Below, piece by piece: positions 25,962-34,446 of a stretch of 64,000 nt of DNA (the stretch's first letter is position 1; every line of letters starts with the position of its first letter). Origin of the DNA: DATFCK01 sp963728975 (GTDB lineage: Bacteria > Verrucomicrobiota > Verrucomicrobiia > Chthoniobacterales > UBA10450); NCBI GenBank assembly GCA_963728975.1, contig CAVSMF010000005.1, positions 248,001-312,000 on the forward strand. Direction: 5' to 3'. The notes under the pieces are model-generated. The model was not told where the DNA came from and ran no database searches. It saw only the letters and a list, made by a program, of their open reading frames with translations. The translations under genes were made by a program, and so were the position numbers.

Positions 25962-26186
25962 ATGAAAACAGTGACAGTGAAAATTCCGGAAACTCTCGCT
26001 GTTAAAATCCGCCGCGTGCTGAAACAGCGAAAGGAAAGTTTCTCAGAGCTTGCTCGTCGCGCTCTTTCGCGAGAAGTGGAAGATCGCTTAAACTTCGCCG
26101 ACGCCGCAAAGGCGTATCGCGGAATGTTTGTCGGCCCGGGAGATCTTTCCACACGCGAGGGATATGGACGTCGAAACAATCGTTGA
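25962..26186 (+). CDS. Ribbon-helix-helix-like antitoxin
   Basis: The 74-residue product starts MKTVTVKIPETLAVKIRRVL, a strand followed by a helix as in CopG/Arc-type DNA-binding antitoxins, and has a charged tail (GDLSTREGYGRR) that should wrap the toxin. Its end overlaps the PIN toxin gene by 23 bases. A degenerate copy of the tail codons appears at about 26733-26765, which shows that a related module once stood there. Confidence 0.8.
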   Translation: MKTVTVKIPETLAVKIRRVLKQRKESFSELARRALSREVEDRLNFADAAKAYRGMFVGPGDLSTREGYGRRNNR

Positions 26187-26577
26187 CGCCGGACCGCTCA
26201 TCGGCTGGCTGGATAGAGGCGATCAATGGCACCAATGGAGCGTGCGTGCACTGAGCGCACGACGGCTGCCGCTTCATACCACCGAGTCTGTGCTGGGAGA
26301 AGCGTGCTGGAATCTGGGCGGTAACACGCCTCCCGTGCATGCACTTCTCGACTTGGTGCGAAAGCAGGCGCTCGTCCTGGCACATGTTTGGCCCAATCAT
26401 CTTGCCGATTCCCAAGAGATCATGTTGAAGTATCCCTCGATGGATGCCGCGGATGCCTCCCTCGTGACTCTTGCTGAATTATTTCCACGAGCCTCACTGG
26501 TGACGACTGATCGCCGTGATTTTGAGCCCTGCCGCGGTTTACGAAATCGCGCTCTCAAGCTGATTCTCCCGAAATAA
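26164..26577 (+). CDS. PIN-domain ribonuclease toxin (VapC-like)
   Basis: The 137-residue product has the PIN acidic residues: Asp8 in TIVDAGPLIGW, Glu in ESVLGEACW, Asp in MDAADASLV, and Asp in VTTDRRDF. VapC-type toxins cut tRNA or rRNA when freed from the antitoxin. The ATG at 26164 is preferred because homology starts there and it overlaps the antitoxin frame as usual for such operons. Confidence 0.85.
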   Translation: MDVETIVDAGPLIGWLDRGDQWHQWSVRALSARRLPLHTTESVLGEACWNLGGNTPPVHALLDLVRKQALVLAHVWPNHLADSQEIMLKYPSMDAADASLVTLAELFPRASLVTTDRRDFEPCRGLRNRALKLILPK

Positions 26578-26600
26578 GCCTTCTGACCCAACGGAAATGG

Positions 26601-26720
26601 ACCAGATGAACCTCGATTACAATTCGTTCCAAGGTTTCGAAATCCAGGGCCGCTCGCATGTGGTCACCGTCCGCGGCCAAATCGCCGCCCGCGATGGCAA
26701 ATTGACGCGGGATGTTTAAA
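26601..26720 (+). pseudogene. Diverged copy of the hydA 3' end, followed by an antitoxin tail remnant
   Basis: The frame reads MNLDYNSFQGFEIQGRSHVV and on to GKLTRDV-stop, which aligns with the last about 45 residues of dihydropyrimidinase but is clearly diverged and has lost the final residues. Directly after it, 26730-26765 reads RNLSSRERYGQKK, like the antitoxin tail DLSTREGYGRR. The 5' part of the gene is absent, so this is a scar, not a gene. Confidence 0.85.
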
Positions 26721-26849
26721 GGCGCTCGCAACCTTTCCAGCCGCGAACGCTATGGACAGAAGAAATCTTCGCTCCGCCCAGAATGACAGGCTTTTTCGGA
26801 TTTATGAGATGACTTGGCTAGCAAATAAGCCTTCCGAGAAATGCCGGCC

Positions 26850-27278
26850 CTAAACGCTGAGCCCGCGAAGGCCAAAATGGGACGCGGCTTCCAGCATGCG
26901 GCGATCGTTCGAGTAGATTTCCCTAAATCCTTGTTCGGCGGCGGATGCCAGATGAAGCGCATCGGAGGCGCGAATGAAAACGCGAGCAGAGAGGCGGCGA
27001 ATCTGCCCTGACAAACTGGCGACCAGCGCGGCACTCAATGGCAACCATTCCCAGAGCAAGGCATCGCAGTCGGCCTCGAACTGTTGGCACAGCGCTTCGA
27101 AGGCCTTGGGACTGAAAGCGCGTTCGCGCAGTTTCCGATGAAACACAGTGAGCACTTCAATTTTCCCGTGGATGCAGCAGGCGACTTCGCCGGCGTGTTC
27201 CGCAAGCGAGCGCACCTGGGCGGAGTCCGGCTCGTCGAGATAAAACTTCGCAATGTAAGCGGCGTCGAAATAAATCAC
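26850..27278 (-). CDS. PIN-domain toxin, second module
   Basis: The 142-residue protein begins MIYFDAAYIAKFYLDE (Asp5) and has the other PIN acidic positions in RASDALHLAS and YSNDRRM. It overlaps its antitoxin gene by four bases. It is not closely similar to the first PIN toxin and lies on the opposite strand, so the two modules arrived independently. Confidence 0.85.
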   Translation of the reverse strand: MIYFDAAYIAKFYLDEPDSAQVRSLAEHAGEVACCIHGKIEVLTVFHRKLRERAFSPKAFEALCQQFEADCDALLWEWLPLSAALVASLSGQIRRLSARVFIRASDALHLASAAEQGFREIYSNDRRMLEAASHFGLRGLSV

Positions 27279-27535
27279 CGATTTGAATTCGGCTGGCGTT
27301 CTTCGGATAGAATCGTTCCGCTGTCAGTCCCGCCGGAGAGCTTGCCGCGCAGTTTTTTGTAGGCGGGCAAAAGCTTTCGAGCATGGAACCGGTTCCGCTT
27401 GGCCGGCGCGCGAACAGGCGCAAGCGCCGCCACCGGACGACCTCGCTCGGTAATGATGATTTGCTCGTGCATTTTCGCCAGACGCACCCATTCCCCGGTC
27501 TTTTCGTGCAACTGTCTAATCGAGACCCGCTTCAT
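27275..27535 (-). CDS. Phd/YefM-family antitoxin
   Basis: The 86-residue product starts MKRVSIRQLHEKTGEWVRLA, then EQIIITERGRPVAALAPV, the pattern of Phd/YefM DNA-binding antitoxins that repress their own operon and neutralise a partner toxin through the C-terminus. I chose the ATG at 27533-27535 because homology begins there. It is the first gene of the minus-strand pair with the PIN toxin. Confidence 0.88.
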   Translation of the reverse strand: MKRVSIRQLHEKTGEWVRLAKMHEQIIITERGRPVAALAPVRAPAKRNRFHARKLLPAYKKLRGKLSGGTDSGTILSEERQPNSNR

Positions 27536-27555
27536 GTGACTCACTGTGACACATG
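27533..27555 (-). promoter_or_regulatory. Palindromic operator candidate at the antitoxin start
   Basis: CATGTG (27533-27538) and CACATG (27550-27555) form an inverted repeat, and inside them GTGACTCAC and TCACTGTGA are two overlapping short palindromes. The site covers the start codon of the Phd-like antitoxin, as expected for autorepression. Confidence 0.45.
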
Positions 27556-27619
27556 AAGTAGCGGAAATCAAGATGGATTGGGGACCCGAATCATGCCACA
27601 AAGATTTTGGCGGAAACGG

Positions 27620-27777
27620 ACCAGATGAACCTCGATTACAATTCGTTCGAGGGCATCGAAATTCAGGGCCGGCCCCACGTCGTCACTGTCCGCGGGAAAG
27701 TCGCCGCCCGCGCCGGAAAGTTTGTGGGCGAGATTGGGCGCGGGAAACTGCTCCAGCGCGAGCCGACCCATTTCTGA
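27620..27777 (+). pseudogene. Near-identical copy of the hydA 3' end
   Basis: These 158 bases repeat 25760-25917 with a single mismatch until the stop codon (TGA here, TAG in the gene). The 5' part of hydA is missing, so no enzyme can be made. The DNA just before it (GGAAACGG) is shared with the diverged copy at 26601 rather than with the gene itself. Confidence 0.92.
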
Positions 27778-27784
27778 TCTGTCA

Positions 27785-27900
27785 GGTGGATCGACCGCTC
27801 CGCGGGCGATGTTGAACTAAAGCTCCAAATCCTTCGGAGCTCATTGTGAGCGCCTTCGGCGCGTAGGGCCTAGCATCGTCCGCGGAGCGGTCGATCCACC
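27785..27900. repeat. Inverted-repeat element, copy 2 (116 bp)
   Basis: Ends GGTGGATCGACCGCTCCGCG (from 27785) and its inverse (27871-27900) match the arms of the element at 19131-19299; the interior is shorter (AAGCTCCAAATCCTTCGGAG, then GCGCCTTCGGCGCG). It directly follows the duplicated hydA tail. Confidence 0.85.
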
Positions 27901-27982
27901 CCGAACCCCACGGGATCGGCTCCAATCAAAGCGCCCTTTATCCTTGCCTGTCCTCCAACAGGTGCGACACCATCCATTTCCC

Positions 27983-29488
27983 GTGAGCGCATCAGGAAAT
28001 TACGATCCCACTGATCTTCCGGACCTGGAACCGAGCCACCTTTACAACGCCGATCTCGCCCCGGTCCCGCCGGCAAAACGGACCTGGACCACCTGGAACA
28101 TCGCCGCGCTCTGGATCGGCATGAGCGTCTGCATCCCCACCTACATGTTGGCTTCCAGCCTGATCAGCGGCGGCATGAATTGGTGGGAGGCGATCCTGAC
28201 CGTCTTTCTCGGAAACCTTATCGTGCTGATCCCGATGGTGCTCAACGCGCATGCCGGCACCAAATATGGAATCTCATTTCCTGTCTTCGCGCGGGCCTCC
28301 TTCGGCACGTTAGGGGCGAACATTCCCGCCATCCTGCGCGCCATCGTCGCCTGCGGCTGGTTCGGCATTCAAACCTGGATCGGCGGCTGGGCGATTTATA
28401 AACTCGCCCTGGTCGCTCTTCCCGCTCTGGCCAAAACCCCAATGCTCGGTTTCCTCGGGATTAACGTCGCCCAGTTTGGCTGTTTCATTTTTTTCTGGGC
28501 GATCAATGTCTGGATTTTCTGGCGCGGCATGGAAAGCATCCGGGTGGTGGAAGATTGGGGCGCGCCCCTGCTCTTGCTGGTCGGGATCGCGTTGCTGATC
28601 TGGGCCTACGTCAGGGCCCACGGATTCGGCCCCATGCTCAGTCAGCCGTCCAAATTCAAAAGCGCGTCCGAGTTCTGGAAGTTCTTCGTTCCCGGCTTGA
28701 CCGGCATGGTCGGGTTTTGGGCCACCCTTTCGCTCAACATCCCCGACTTCACCCGGCTGGCCCGCAGCCAAAAAGATCAGATCCTCGGGCAAGCCCTCGG
28801 ACTCAACACCACCATGCCGTTTTATGCATTCATCGGGGTCGCCGTAACCAGTGCGACGGTGACGATCTTCGGCGAAACCATCTGGGACCCGATCGAATTG
28901 ATGTCGCGTTTCAACAGCGTCACTTTGATGCTGGTATCGATGTTTGCCTTAACTCTTGCCACCCTCACCACAAACCTGGCCGCGAACGTGGTTTCGCCGG
29001 CAATGTCGTTTTCCAATCTCGCGCCGCACCGCATCAGTCGCCGCACCGGCGGATTGATTACCGGCATCATCGGGATTGTAATGATGCCGTGGAAACTGGT
29101 GGCCGACCCGACCGGTTATATTTTTACATGGCTGATCGGTTATTCGGCCCTGCTCGGGCCAATCGGCGGCATTCTGATTTGCGATTACTTTTTCATCCGG
29201 CGGACCCAGCTAAATCTCAGCGCGTTATATCAGAACCGCGGCGAATATAGTTACAAAGGCGGATTCAATCTCGCCGCCATTATCGCTCTGGTTTTGGGCG
29301 TCGGACCCAACATCCCGGGATTTCTGGGGACGATCAACGCTGTCGCTCCGGCAAAAATCGGCCCGTTCTGGATGAATCTCTATAGCTACGCCTGGTTTGT
29401 CGGTTTTTTCGTTGCATTTGTAAGCTACTGGATTTTGACCAAGACTGTCCTGGTTCCACGCCCGGCCACCGTCACCCAGCCGGCCTAG
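27983..29488 (+). CDS. NCS1-family nucleobase (uracil/allantoin-type) permease
   Basis: The product of about 501 residues has the NCS1 pattern: NADLAPVPPAKRTWTTWNIA at the start, then about twelve hydrophobic helices with MNWWEAI, GTKYGISFPVFARASFG (substrate and sodium site region), GWFGIQTWIGG, LNIPDFTRLARSQ and a WLIGYSALLGPIGGI segment. Such symporters import uracil, thymine, allantoin or hydantoins with sodium or protons. The GTG at 27983 is the nearest start to the homology; an upstream TTG (27944) is in frame. It supplies substrate to the flanking pathway genes. Confidence 0.9.
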   Translation: MSASGNYDPTDLPDLEPSHLYNADLAPVPPAKRTWTTWNIAALWIGMSVCIPTYMLASSLISGGMNWWEAILTVFLGNLIVLIPMVLNAHAGTKYGISFPVFARASFGTLGANIPAILRAIVACGWFGIQTWIGGWAIYKLALVALPALAKTPMLGFLGINVAQFGCFIFFWAINVWIFWRGMESIRVVEDWGAPLLLLVGIALLIWAYVRAHGFGPMLSQPSKFKSASEFWKFFVPGLTGMVGFWATLSLNIPDFTRLARSQKDQILGQALGLNTTMPFYAFIGVAVTSATVTIFGETIWDPIELMSRFNSVTLMLVSMFALTLATLTTNLAANVVSPAMSFSNLAPHRISRRTGGLITGIIGIVMMPWKLVADPTGYIFTWLIGYSALLGPIGGILICDYFFIRRTQLNLSALYQNRGEYSYKGGFNLAAIIALVLGVGPNIPGFLGTINAVAPAKIGPFWMNLYSYAWFVGFFVAFVSYWILTKTVLVPRPATVTQPA

Positions 29489-29502
29489 AAAAATTTTATT
29501 TT

Positions 29503-30843
29503 ATGAAAACACCCGAACTGCCTGCCTGCGATCACACCCCCGGGAAGTACAGCGGCCCGTCCGCCGATGAAGTCCTTCGTTTACGAAAGCAATTCCTGAA
29601 TCCGGGAATTTTTCTCTACTACAAAAAACCGCTCATGCTGGTGGAAGGGAAAATGCAATTTGTCTGGGACGAGACCGGAAAAAGATATCTCGACGCCCTG
29701 GGCGGAATCGTGACGGTTAGTGTCGGGCATTGCCACCCTGACGTTGTCGAAGCGGCCCGCCGGCAAAACGAAACTCTCCAGCATTCCACCACGATTTATT
29801 TGCATCCAAACATTGCCGCGTACGCGGAAAAGCTTGCCTCGAAAATGCCGGGCGACCTGAAAGTCTGTTACTTCGTGAATTCGGGCTCGGAAGCGAACGA
29901 TCTGGCCCTGCTCATGGCCCGCGCTTATACCGGCAATTACGATGTGATCGCCCTGCGCAATGCTTATCATGGCGGGAACGCCCTAACCATGGGCCTGACC
30001 GCCCATCGGACCTGGAAATTTAATGTGCCGCACAGCTTCGGAGTGCATCACGCCATCGCCGCCGATCCCTATCGCGGCGCCTGGGGCCGCGACGATGCCG
30101 ACGCCGGACGGAAATATGCCGACGATGTGAAGGAGCTCGTCGATTACGCGACCTCGGGCCAGATCGCCGCTTTCATCGCAGAATCGATCCAGGGTGTGGG
30201 CGGCTGCGTTGTTTTTCCTGACGGTTATCTCAAGCGTGTTTACGAACACGCCCGGGCCGCCGGCGGCGTTTGCATCGCCGACGAAGTCCAGACCGGATTT
30301 GGCCGCACCGGCACCCATTATTGGGGATTTGAAACCCAGGGCGTGATTCCCGATATCGTGACCATGGCAAAAGGAATTGGAAACGGTTGCCCGTTAGGGG
30401 CAGTGGTCACAACGCCAAAAATCGCCGCTACCCTGGCCCAGCGAACCCATTTCAATACTTTCGGCGGAAATCCGGTCGTTTGCGCCCAGGGCAAAGCCGT
30501 TCTCGAAGTGATCGAACGCGAAAAACTCCAGGAAAACTCCTTGCGGATCGGCAATCACATTCTGGCCGGCCTCGATCGCCTCAAACAAAAACATAACCTG
30601 ATTGGAGACGTTCGCGGCAAAGGATTGATGCTCGGAATCGAGTTGGTAAAGGACCGGCAATCAAAGGAACCGGCCAAGGAAGAGTGCGCCCGGGTTCTGG
30701 AGAACTGCCGGGAATTAGGCCTTCTCCTGGGCAAAGGCGGATTGTGGGGCCAAACCATCCGATTTTCCCCGCCCATGTGCGTTAACCAAAAGGACGCCGA
30801 TTTCCTTCTGGAGGTGCTGGACCGCGCTTTCAGCGAATTGTAA
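29503..30843 (+). CDS. Class III aminotransferase (AGXT2 / beta-alanine type)
   Basis: The 446-residue PLP enzyme has FVNSGSEANDLALLMARAYT, NAYHGGNALTMGLTAHRTWK, IADEVQTGFGR and TMAKGIGNG with Lys290 as the PLP lysine, closest in pattern to AGXT2 (alanine-glyoxylate / beta-alanine-pyruvate aminotransferase). In this cluster it should turn beta-alanine into malonate semialdehyde for the MmsA-like enzyme. Because the purine branch releases glyoxylate, that could be its amino acceptor. It follows the permease gene by 14 bases. Confidence 0.9.
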   Translation: MKTPELPACDHTPGKYSGPSADEVLRLRKQFLNPGIFLYYKKPLMLVEGKMQFVWDETGKRYLDALGGIVTVSVGHCHPDVVEAARRQNETLQHSTTIYLHPNIAAYAEKLASKMPGDLKVCYFVNSGSEANDLALLMARAYTGNYDVIALRNAYHGGNALTMGLTAHRTWKFNVPHSFGVHHAIAADPYRGAWGRDDADAGRKYADDVKELVDYATSGQIAAFIAESIQGVGGCVVFPDGYLKRVYEHARAAGGVCIADEVQTGFGRTGTHYWGFETQGVIPDIVTMAKGIGNGCPLGAVVTTPKIAATLAQRTHFNTFGGNPVVCAQGKAVLEVIEREKLQENSLRIGNHILAGLDRLKQKHNLIGDVRGKGLMLGIELVKDRQSKEPAKEECARVLENCRELGLLLGKGGLWGQTIRFSPPMCVNQKDADFLLEVLDRAFSEL

Positions 30844-30913
30844 CGCGTTTGATTTCGGAGGGAGGAGCTCCCGCGACGCCGCGGTGAGGACAGTCTGAGT
30901 GGAATGCCAGCGT

Positions 30914-31516
30914 TTAGGTCGACTTGGGAAGATACTTCCAGTTGCGCACTTTTCCTTCGCTCATCCATTCGATTGCTGTTTTTAACCGTTTCTGGCGCGT
31001 CTCTTCGCGCTTCGCCTCCGTCAGCCACTCGATATAGTCGCGCCGATTGCTCGGACTGAAGCTTTCAAAGCTCTTCCGGGCTCTCCCGTTCCGGCGCAGG
31101 GCCGCAGCCAGATCGAGCGGTGTTTTCAGGGGCGGTTTTTTCCTTCGTTCGCTCGGCTCTTTCACGCCTCTTTCATTCAACCGCGCCGCTTGGCGGACAT
31201 AACCGATCAGAACTCTCTCGCCGGCCAGATCGTTCATCGACGTGATCCGTCCAAATTGTCCCATCCCCTGGTCGTCCCCGCGCCCCTTGCCAAAAATGAG
31301 CGAGCTTTTCCAAAAACCAAATGTGCAATGGTTCTTGAACGCGGCCATCCCACAAAGGATTCCGTGGTAATCGAAATGCGGGAACCGCCATTTGATCGTT
31401 TCTTCCACCTTCGGACAGCCGGCATGAACCACTTTGCGCAAATGCTTCAGAATCGGTTTGGCGAACGGCGCCGTCCCGGCAATGTAGGCGTCGATCCGCG
31501 GATCTTTCTTTCCCAT
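30914..31516 (-). CDS. YdeI/OmpD-associated family protein (DUF1801-type)
   Basis: The 200-residue protein has an N-terminal DUF1801-like part (KKDPRIDAYIAG, then EETIKWRFPHFDYHG) and a C-terminal YdeI part (PLDLAAALRRNGRARKSFES, then RRDYIEWLTEAKREETRQKR). Members are cytoplasmic proteins of poorly known role, in some species linked to bacteriocin or peptide tolerance. It is transcribed alone, divergent from the methyltransferase gene. Confidence 0.85.
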   Translation of the reverse strand: MGKKDPRIDAYIAGTAPFAKPILKHLRKVVHAGCPKVEETIKWRFPHFDYHGILCGMAAFKNHCTFGFWKSSLIFGKGRGDDQGMGQFGRITSMNDLAGERVLIGYVRQAARLNERGVKEPSERRKKPPLKTPLDLAAALRRNGRARKSFESFSPSNRRDYIEWLTEAKREETRQKRLKTAIEWMSEGKVRNWKYLPKST

Positions 31517-31625
31517 TTCCCCGGATCTTCAGCGGCCGCCGTAATTTTCGTCAACTGAATTTTGGCTGGAGAAGGCGTGATGCTTTCCGGGTTAATTCCG
31601 CCGGCTCTTGTATGTCTTTGCCTCA

Positions 31626-32417
31626 ATGGCATCGTTTCGCGTGCGAATCTCGGACAAGATTCAGAAATTACTTTCTCCAAAAGCCTGGCAAAGCCTGTGG
31701 GAGCATCTGGTCCGCACCACCCATCCGGTCGACGCCGACCGGATCCTCGCTACCATCGATCAAAAGGCGATGAAGCAGCTGCGCGAACGCTTTCCGCGTC
31801 GCCCCGATTCTCCTCCAATCAATCGTTTTGAAGATGCCGGGGAATGGATTGGAGTCAGCGTGGAGCGGGCCCAGGACTTGTGGCTGGATCGCACGCCTCC
31901 TCCTCTGCGCATCCTCGACCTGGGCTGCGGTTCCGGACTGTTTCTCTATGTTTGCCGTTTCTTCGGGCATGAAATTCTTGGTCTCGACCGCGATACCAAC
32001 CCGCTGTTTCGGGCCGCAACCGAATTGCTCAAAGTCCCGCGGGCCGTTGCCGAGATCGACCCGGAAGTTCCATTGCCGGCTTTGGGCGAGAAATTTGATC
32101 TCGTCACCGCCTACCGGATTTGTTTTCAGCGCCTCGGGCGCCAGGATAACGGGGATTGGAAGGAATGGCCGTCGGAATACTGGAAGTTTTTTATCAACGA
32201 TGTCCGGTCGCGATTTCTGAAACCGGGCGGGCGCCTGCTTTTGGATTTTAATCCGCGCTTGGACGGATTTTATTATTCGCCTGAAGTGCGTTCCTGTTTT
32301 CGTTCGTTGGGCGGCCGATTTTTCCGTTCCAAGGTGCTTTTCGCCGCCGACCCGGGCCAGCGGCCGCGGTTTAAGGATACCACGCAACGTCCCAGCGTAG
32401 CGTCCGGCACGAAGTGA
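31626..32417 (+). CDS. Class I SAM-dependent methyltransferase
   Basis: The 263-residue product has motif I LRILDLGCGSGLFLYVCRFF (about residues 91-110), an acidic motif II (ILGLDRD) and FLKPGGRLLLDFNP as motif III-IV. The substrate is unknown; overall it resembles methyltransferases of small molecules or lipids. The ATG at 31626 is chosen although no good ribosome site precedes it; a TTG at 31608 is the alternative. Its last residues run into a GC-rich repeat. Confidence 0.8.
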   Translation: MASFRVRISDKIQKLLSPKAWQSLWEHLVRTTHPVDADRILATIDQKAMKQLRERFPRRPDSPPINRFEDAGEWIGVSVERAQDLWLDRTPPPLRILDLGCGSGLFLYVCRFFGHEILGLDRDTNPLFRAATELLKVPRAVAEIDPEVPLPALGEKFDLVTAYRICFQRLGRQDNGDWKEWPSEYWKFFINDVRSRFLKPGGRLLLDFNPRLDGFYYSPEVRSCFRSLGGRFFRSKVLFAADPGQRPRFKDTTQRPSVASGTK

Positions 32418-32427
32418 ACACCCGCGC

Positions 32428-32490
32428 TGTAGAGGTGCTTGTGCCAAGCACCTGTTTTTCAGCCAGGCGTTTGGCCCAAACGCCTCTACA
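32428..32490. repeat. REP-like palindrome TGTAGAGG...CCTCTACA
   Basis: Two hairpins in tandem (TGTAGAGGTGCTTGTGCCAA with AGCACCTG; CAGGCGTTTGGCCCAAACGC) sit inside outer arms TGTAGAGG / CCTCTACA. It fills the gap between the methyltransferase and MFS genes. Confidence 0.75.
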
Positions 32491-32526
32491 AAATCGCCGG
32501 GCAGGCCGGCCCCGGGATTGGTTGAG

Positions 32527-33852
32527 ATGAAAAACGGAGATGAAACCGGAGGGTTGCGCTCGATGGTGCGGGCGTTTCGCCATCGTAATTTTCGCCTCTA
32601 TTTTGGCGGGCAAAGCATTTCCCTCATCGGCACGTGGGTTCAGCAGATCGCCCTGAGCTGGACGATTTACGAGCTTACCCACTCCAGTTTTCTGCTCGGC
32701 CTGGTCAGTTTCGCGGGCCAACTTCCGCTCTTTCTCCTGACCCCGTTTGCCGGAGTCCTGGTCGATCGATTCAACCGTCACCGGACATTAATCCTGACCC
32801 AGAGTCTGTCGATGGTCCAGGCCCTGGCTCTCGCCTTGGTCGTCTCAACCAACGCCCTCCAGGTCTGGAATTTGATCTTATTGAACGTAATCGCCGGAGT
32901 GATCCTGGCTGTCGATTTGACCGCGCGGCAAGCCTTCATTGTCGAAATGGTCGGATCGGGGGCCGATCTGCCGAACGCGGTGGCATTGAATGCCTTTGTC
33001 ATCAACGGCGGTCGCATGCTCGGCCCCGCCATCGCCGGTGGGCTCCTCAGCATCGTTAGCCCGGCTGTCTGCTTTTATATCAATTCAATCAGCTACCTGC
33101 CGGTTGTCGCCGCATTGCTTCTGATGCGGGTGCGCCAATATGTTCCGCCGACGGGCTCGGGCACTCCCCTCCAGGATCTGGTCGAAGGCGTGCGCTATTC
33201 CATCGGATTCCCGCCGATTCGCGCAACTCTCCTTCTGGTGGCACTCGTTAGTCTGCTTGGTATCCCCTACGCGGTGTTAATGCCGGTCTTTGCCGCAGAG
33301 GTTTTGCATGGCGGCGCCCACACTCTCGGGTTGCTCATGACCGCGCCCGGCATCGGAGCGCTCGTCGGCGCCGTCTACCTCGCTTCCCGCAAGACAATTC
33401 TCGGCGCCGGCGTTCGCATCGCCGTCGGCGCGATCATCTTCGGCTCGGGACTGGTTTTGCTCGGAATCGTTTCCAACCTCTTCTTTGCTCTGATCGCGCT
33501 GGGATTTGTCGGCCTTGGAATGATCGTGCAACTCGCCACCTCCAACACCGCCCTCCAAACGATCGTGGACGACGATAAACGCGGACGGTTGATGAGCCTT
33601 TACACCATGGCGGTGATGGGGATGGCGCCGTTCGGCAGTTTGTTCGGCGGAGCCCTGGCCCATTCCATCGGCGTGCCGACGACGTTTCTCCTTGGCGGCT
33701 CCATCTGCGTGGCCGGCGCGCTCCTGTTCGCCACTCGCATTCCGGTGCTGCGCCCGATGGTTCTGCCAATTTACGCCCGGAAAGGAATCATTCCGGAAGT
33801 GGCCCAGGGTCTGCAAAACGCATCCGCTCTGCTCCGCAGCGAACGCCGGTAA
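32527..33852 (+). CDS. MFS transporter (EntS/MFS_3-like exporter)
   Basis: The 441-residue membrane protein has about twelve hydrophobic segments and the MFS_3 opening FRHRNFRLYFGGQSISLIGT, WVQQIALSWTIYELT, and the loop motif GVLVDRFNRHRTL between helices 2 and 3. Proteins of this type export siderophores, macrolides or other small molecules. The substrate cannot be read from the sequence. The ATG at 32527 is preferred to a TTG nine bases upstream. Confidence 0.87.
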   Translation: MKNGDETGGLRSMVRAFRHRNFRLYFGGQSISLIGTWVQQIALSWTIYELTHSSFLLGLVSFAGQLPLFLLTPFAGVLVDRFNRHRTLILTQSLSMVQALALALVVSTNALQVWNLILLNVIAGVILAVDLTARQAFIVEMVGSGADLPNAVALNAFVINGGRMLGPAIAGGLLSIVSPAVCFYINSISYLPVVAALLLMRVRQYVPPTGSGTPLQDLVEGVRYSIGFPPIRATLLLVALVSLLGIPYAVLMPVFAAEVLHGGAHTLGLLMTAPGIGALVGAVYLASRKTILGAGVRIAVGAIIFGSGLVLLGIVSNLFFALIALGFVGLGMIVQLATSNTALQTIVDDDKRGRLMSLYTMAVMGMAPFGSLFGGALAHSIGVPTTFLLGGSICVAGALLFATRIPVLRPMVLPIYARKGIIPEVAQGLQNASALLRSERR

Positions 33853-33893
33853 GCAGGGAGCGGCGGCTTTCCAGCCGTCGATTAGTCCCCAAA

Positions 33894-34000
33894 GGTAGGG
33901 ACGGCGCGCTGCTCCCGAAGGTAGGGACGGCGCGCTGCGCCGTCCGGACGCCGCAGCGCGGCGTCCCTACCACGAATCAGCGTCCCTACCACGAATCAGC
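33894..34000. repeat. REP palindromes at the 3' side of the RAYT gene
   Basis: A full unit at 33920-33971 (GGTAGGGACGGCGCGCTGCG with its inverse) is preceded by a half unit, and a 19-bp piece that contains the RAYT 3' end (CGTCCCTACCACGAATCAG) is present twice (33962-33980, 33981-33999). The RAYT stop codon TAG lies inside the GGTAGGGAC end of the REP. Confidence 0.88.
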
Positions 34001-34438
34001 AATGAATACGTAAGGCCAATCTTCGCAATTTTTCACCAGTCCGGCACGCACTGGATTATCCAGTATATAATCCGCCTCATCGCTGAAGCTCTCATCGTGT
34101 CGCAGCCGATGCTCGAAGAAGTCGCGTTGCCAGCAAACGCGCAAAGATTTCGCCGTCCATTCCTTCCATTTACTCATCACAGTCCGAATACGTTTCTCGC
34201 TCTGCGGAAAAGAGACTAACAAGTGAATGTGATCCGGCATCAACAGGGCAATACTGACGTAGCAAATCCCTGAAGCGTTTCGATGTCGGATGGTTTCGAA
34301 AAGACGTTGCCCGATTTCGGCGTTCGCCAACTGATTTTTCCCGCGTGATTGGCAACAGACGGTAATAAAGTAGCGCTCGTTTGAAGGATCTACCCAAGAT
34401 GGTATCTCATGCGGCAGACTTCTTCGGAATGGAATCAT
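33986..34438 (-). CDS. REP-associated tyrosine transposase (RAYT, Y1/HUH type)
   Basis: The 150-residue product has the single-strand transposase motif MPDHIHLLVSF (His70, His72) and a catalytic Tyr124 in DEADYILDNPVRAGLV, with RYFITVCC near the start and FFEHRLRHDES between, all typical of the RAYT (IS200/IS605-like Y1) group. RAYTs are thought to bind and spread REP palindromes. It is flanked on both sides by inverted copies of the same 52-bp REP, as expected for a REP-RAYT unit. The ATG at 34438 is used; an upstream extension would read through the REP. Confidence 0.92.
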   Translation of the reverse strand: MIPFRRSLPHEIPSWVDPSNERYFITVCCQSRGKNQLANAEIGQRLFETIRHRNASGICYVSIALLMPDHIHLLVSFPQSEKRIRTVMSKWKEWTAKSLRVCWQRDFFEHRLRHDESFSDEADYILDNPVRAGLVKNCEDWPYVFIADSW

Positions 34439-34446
34439 CGCTCGTT

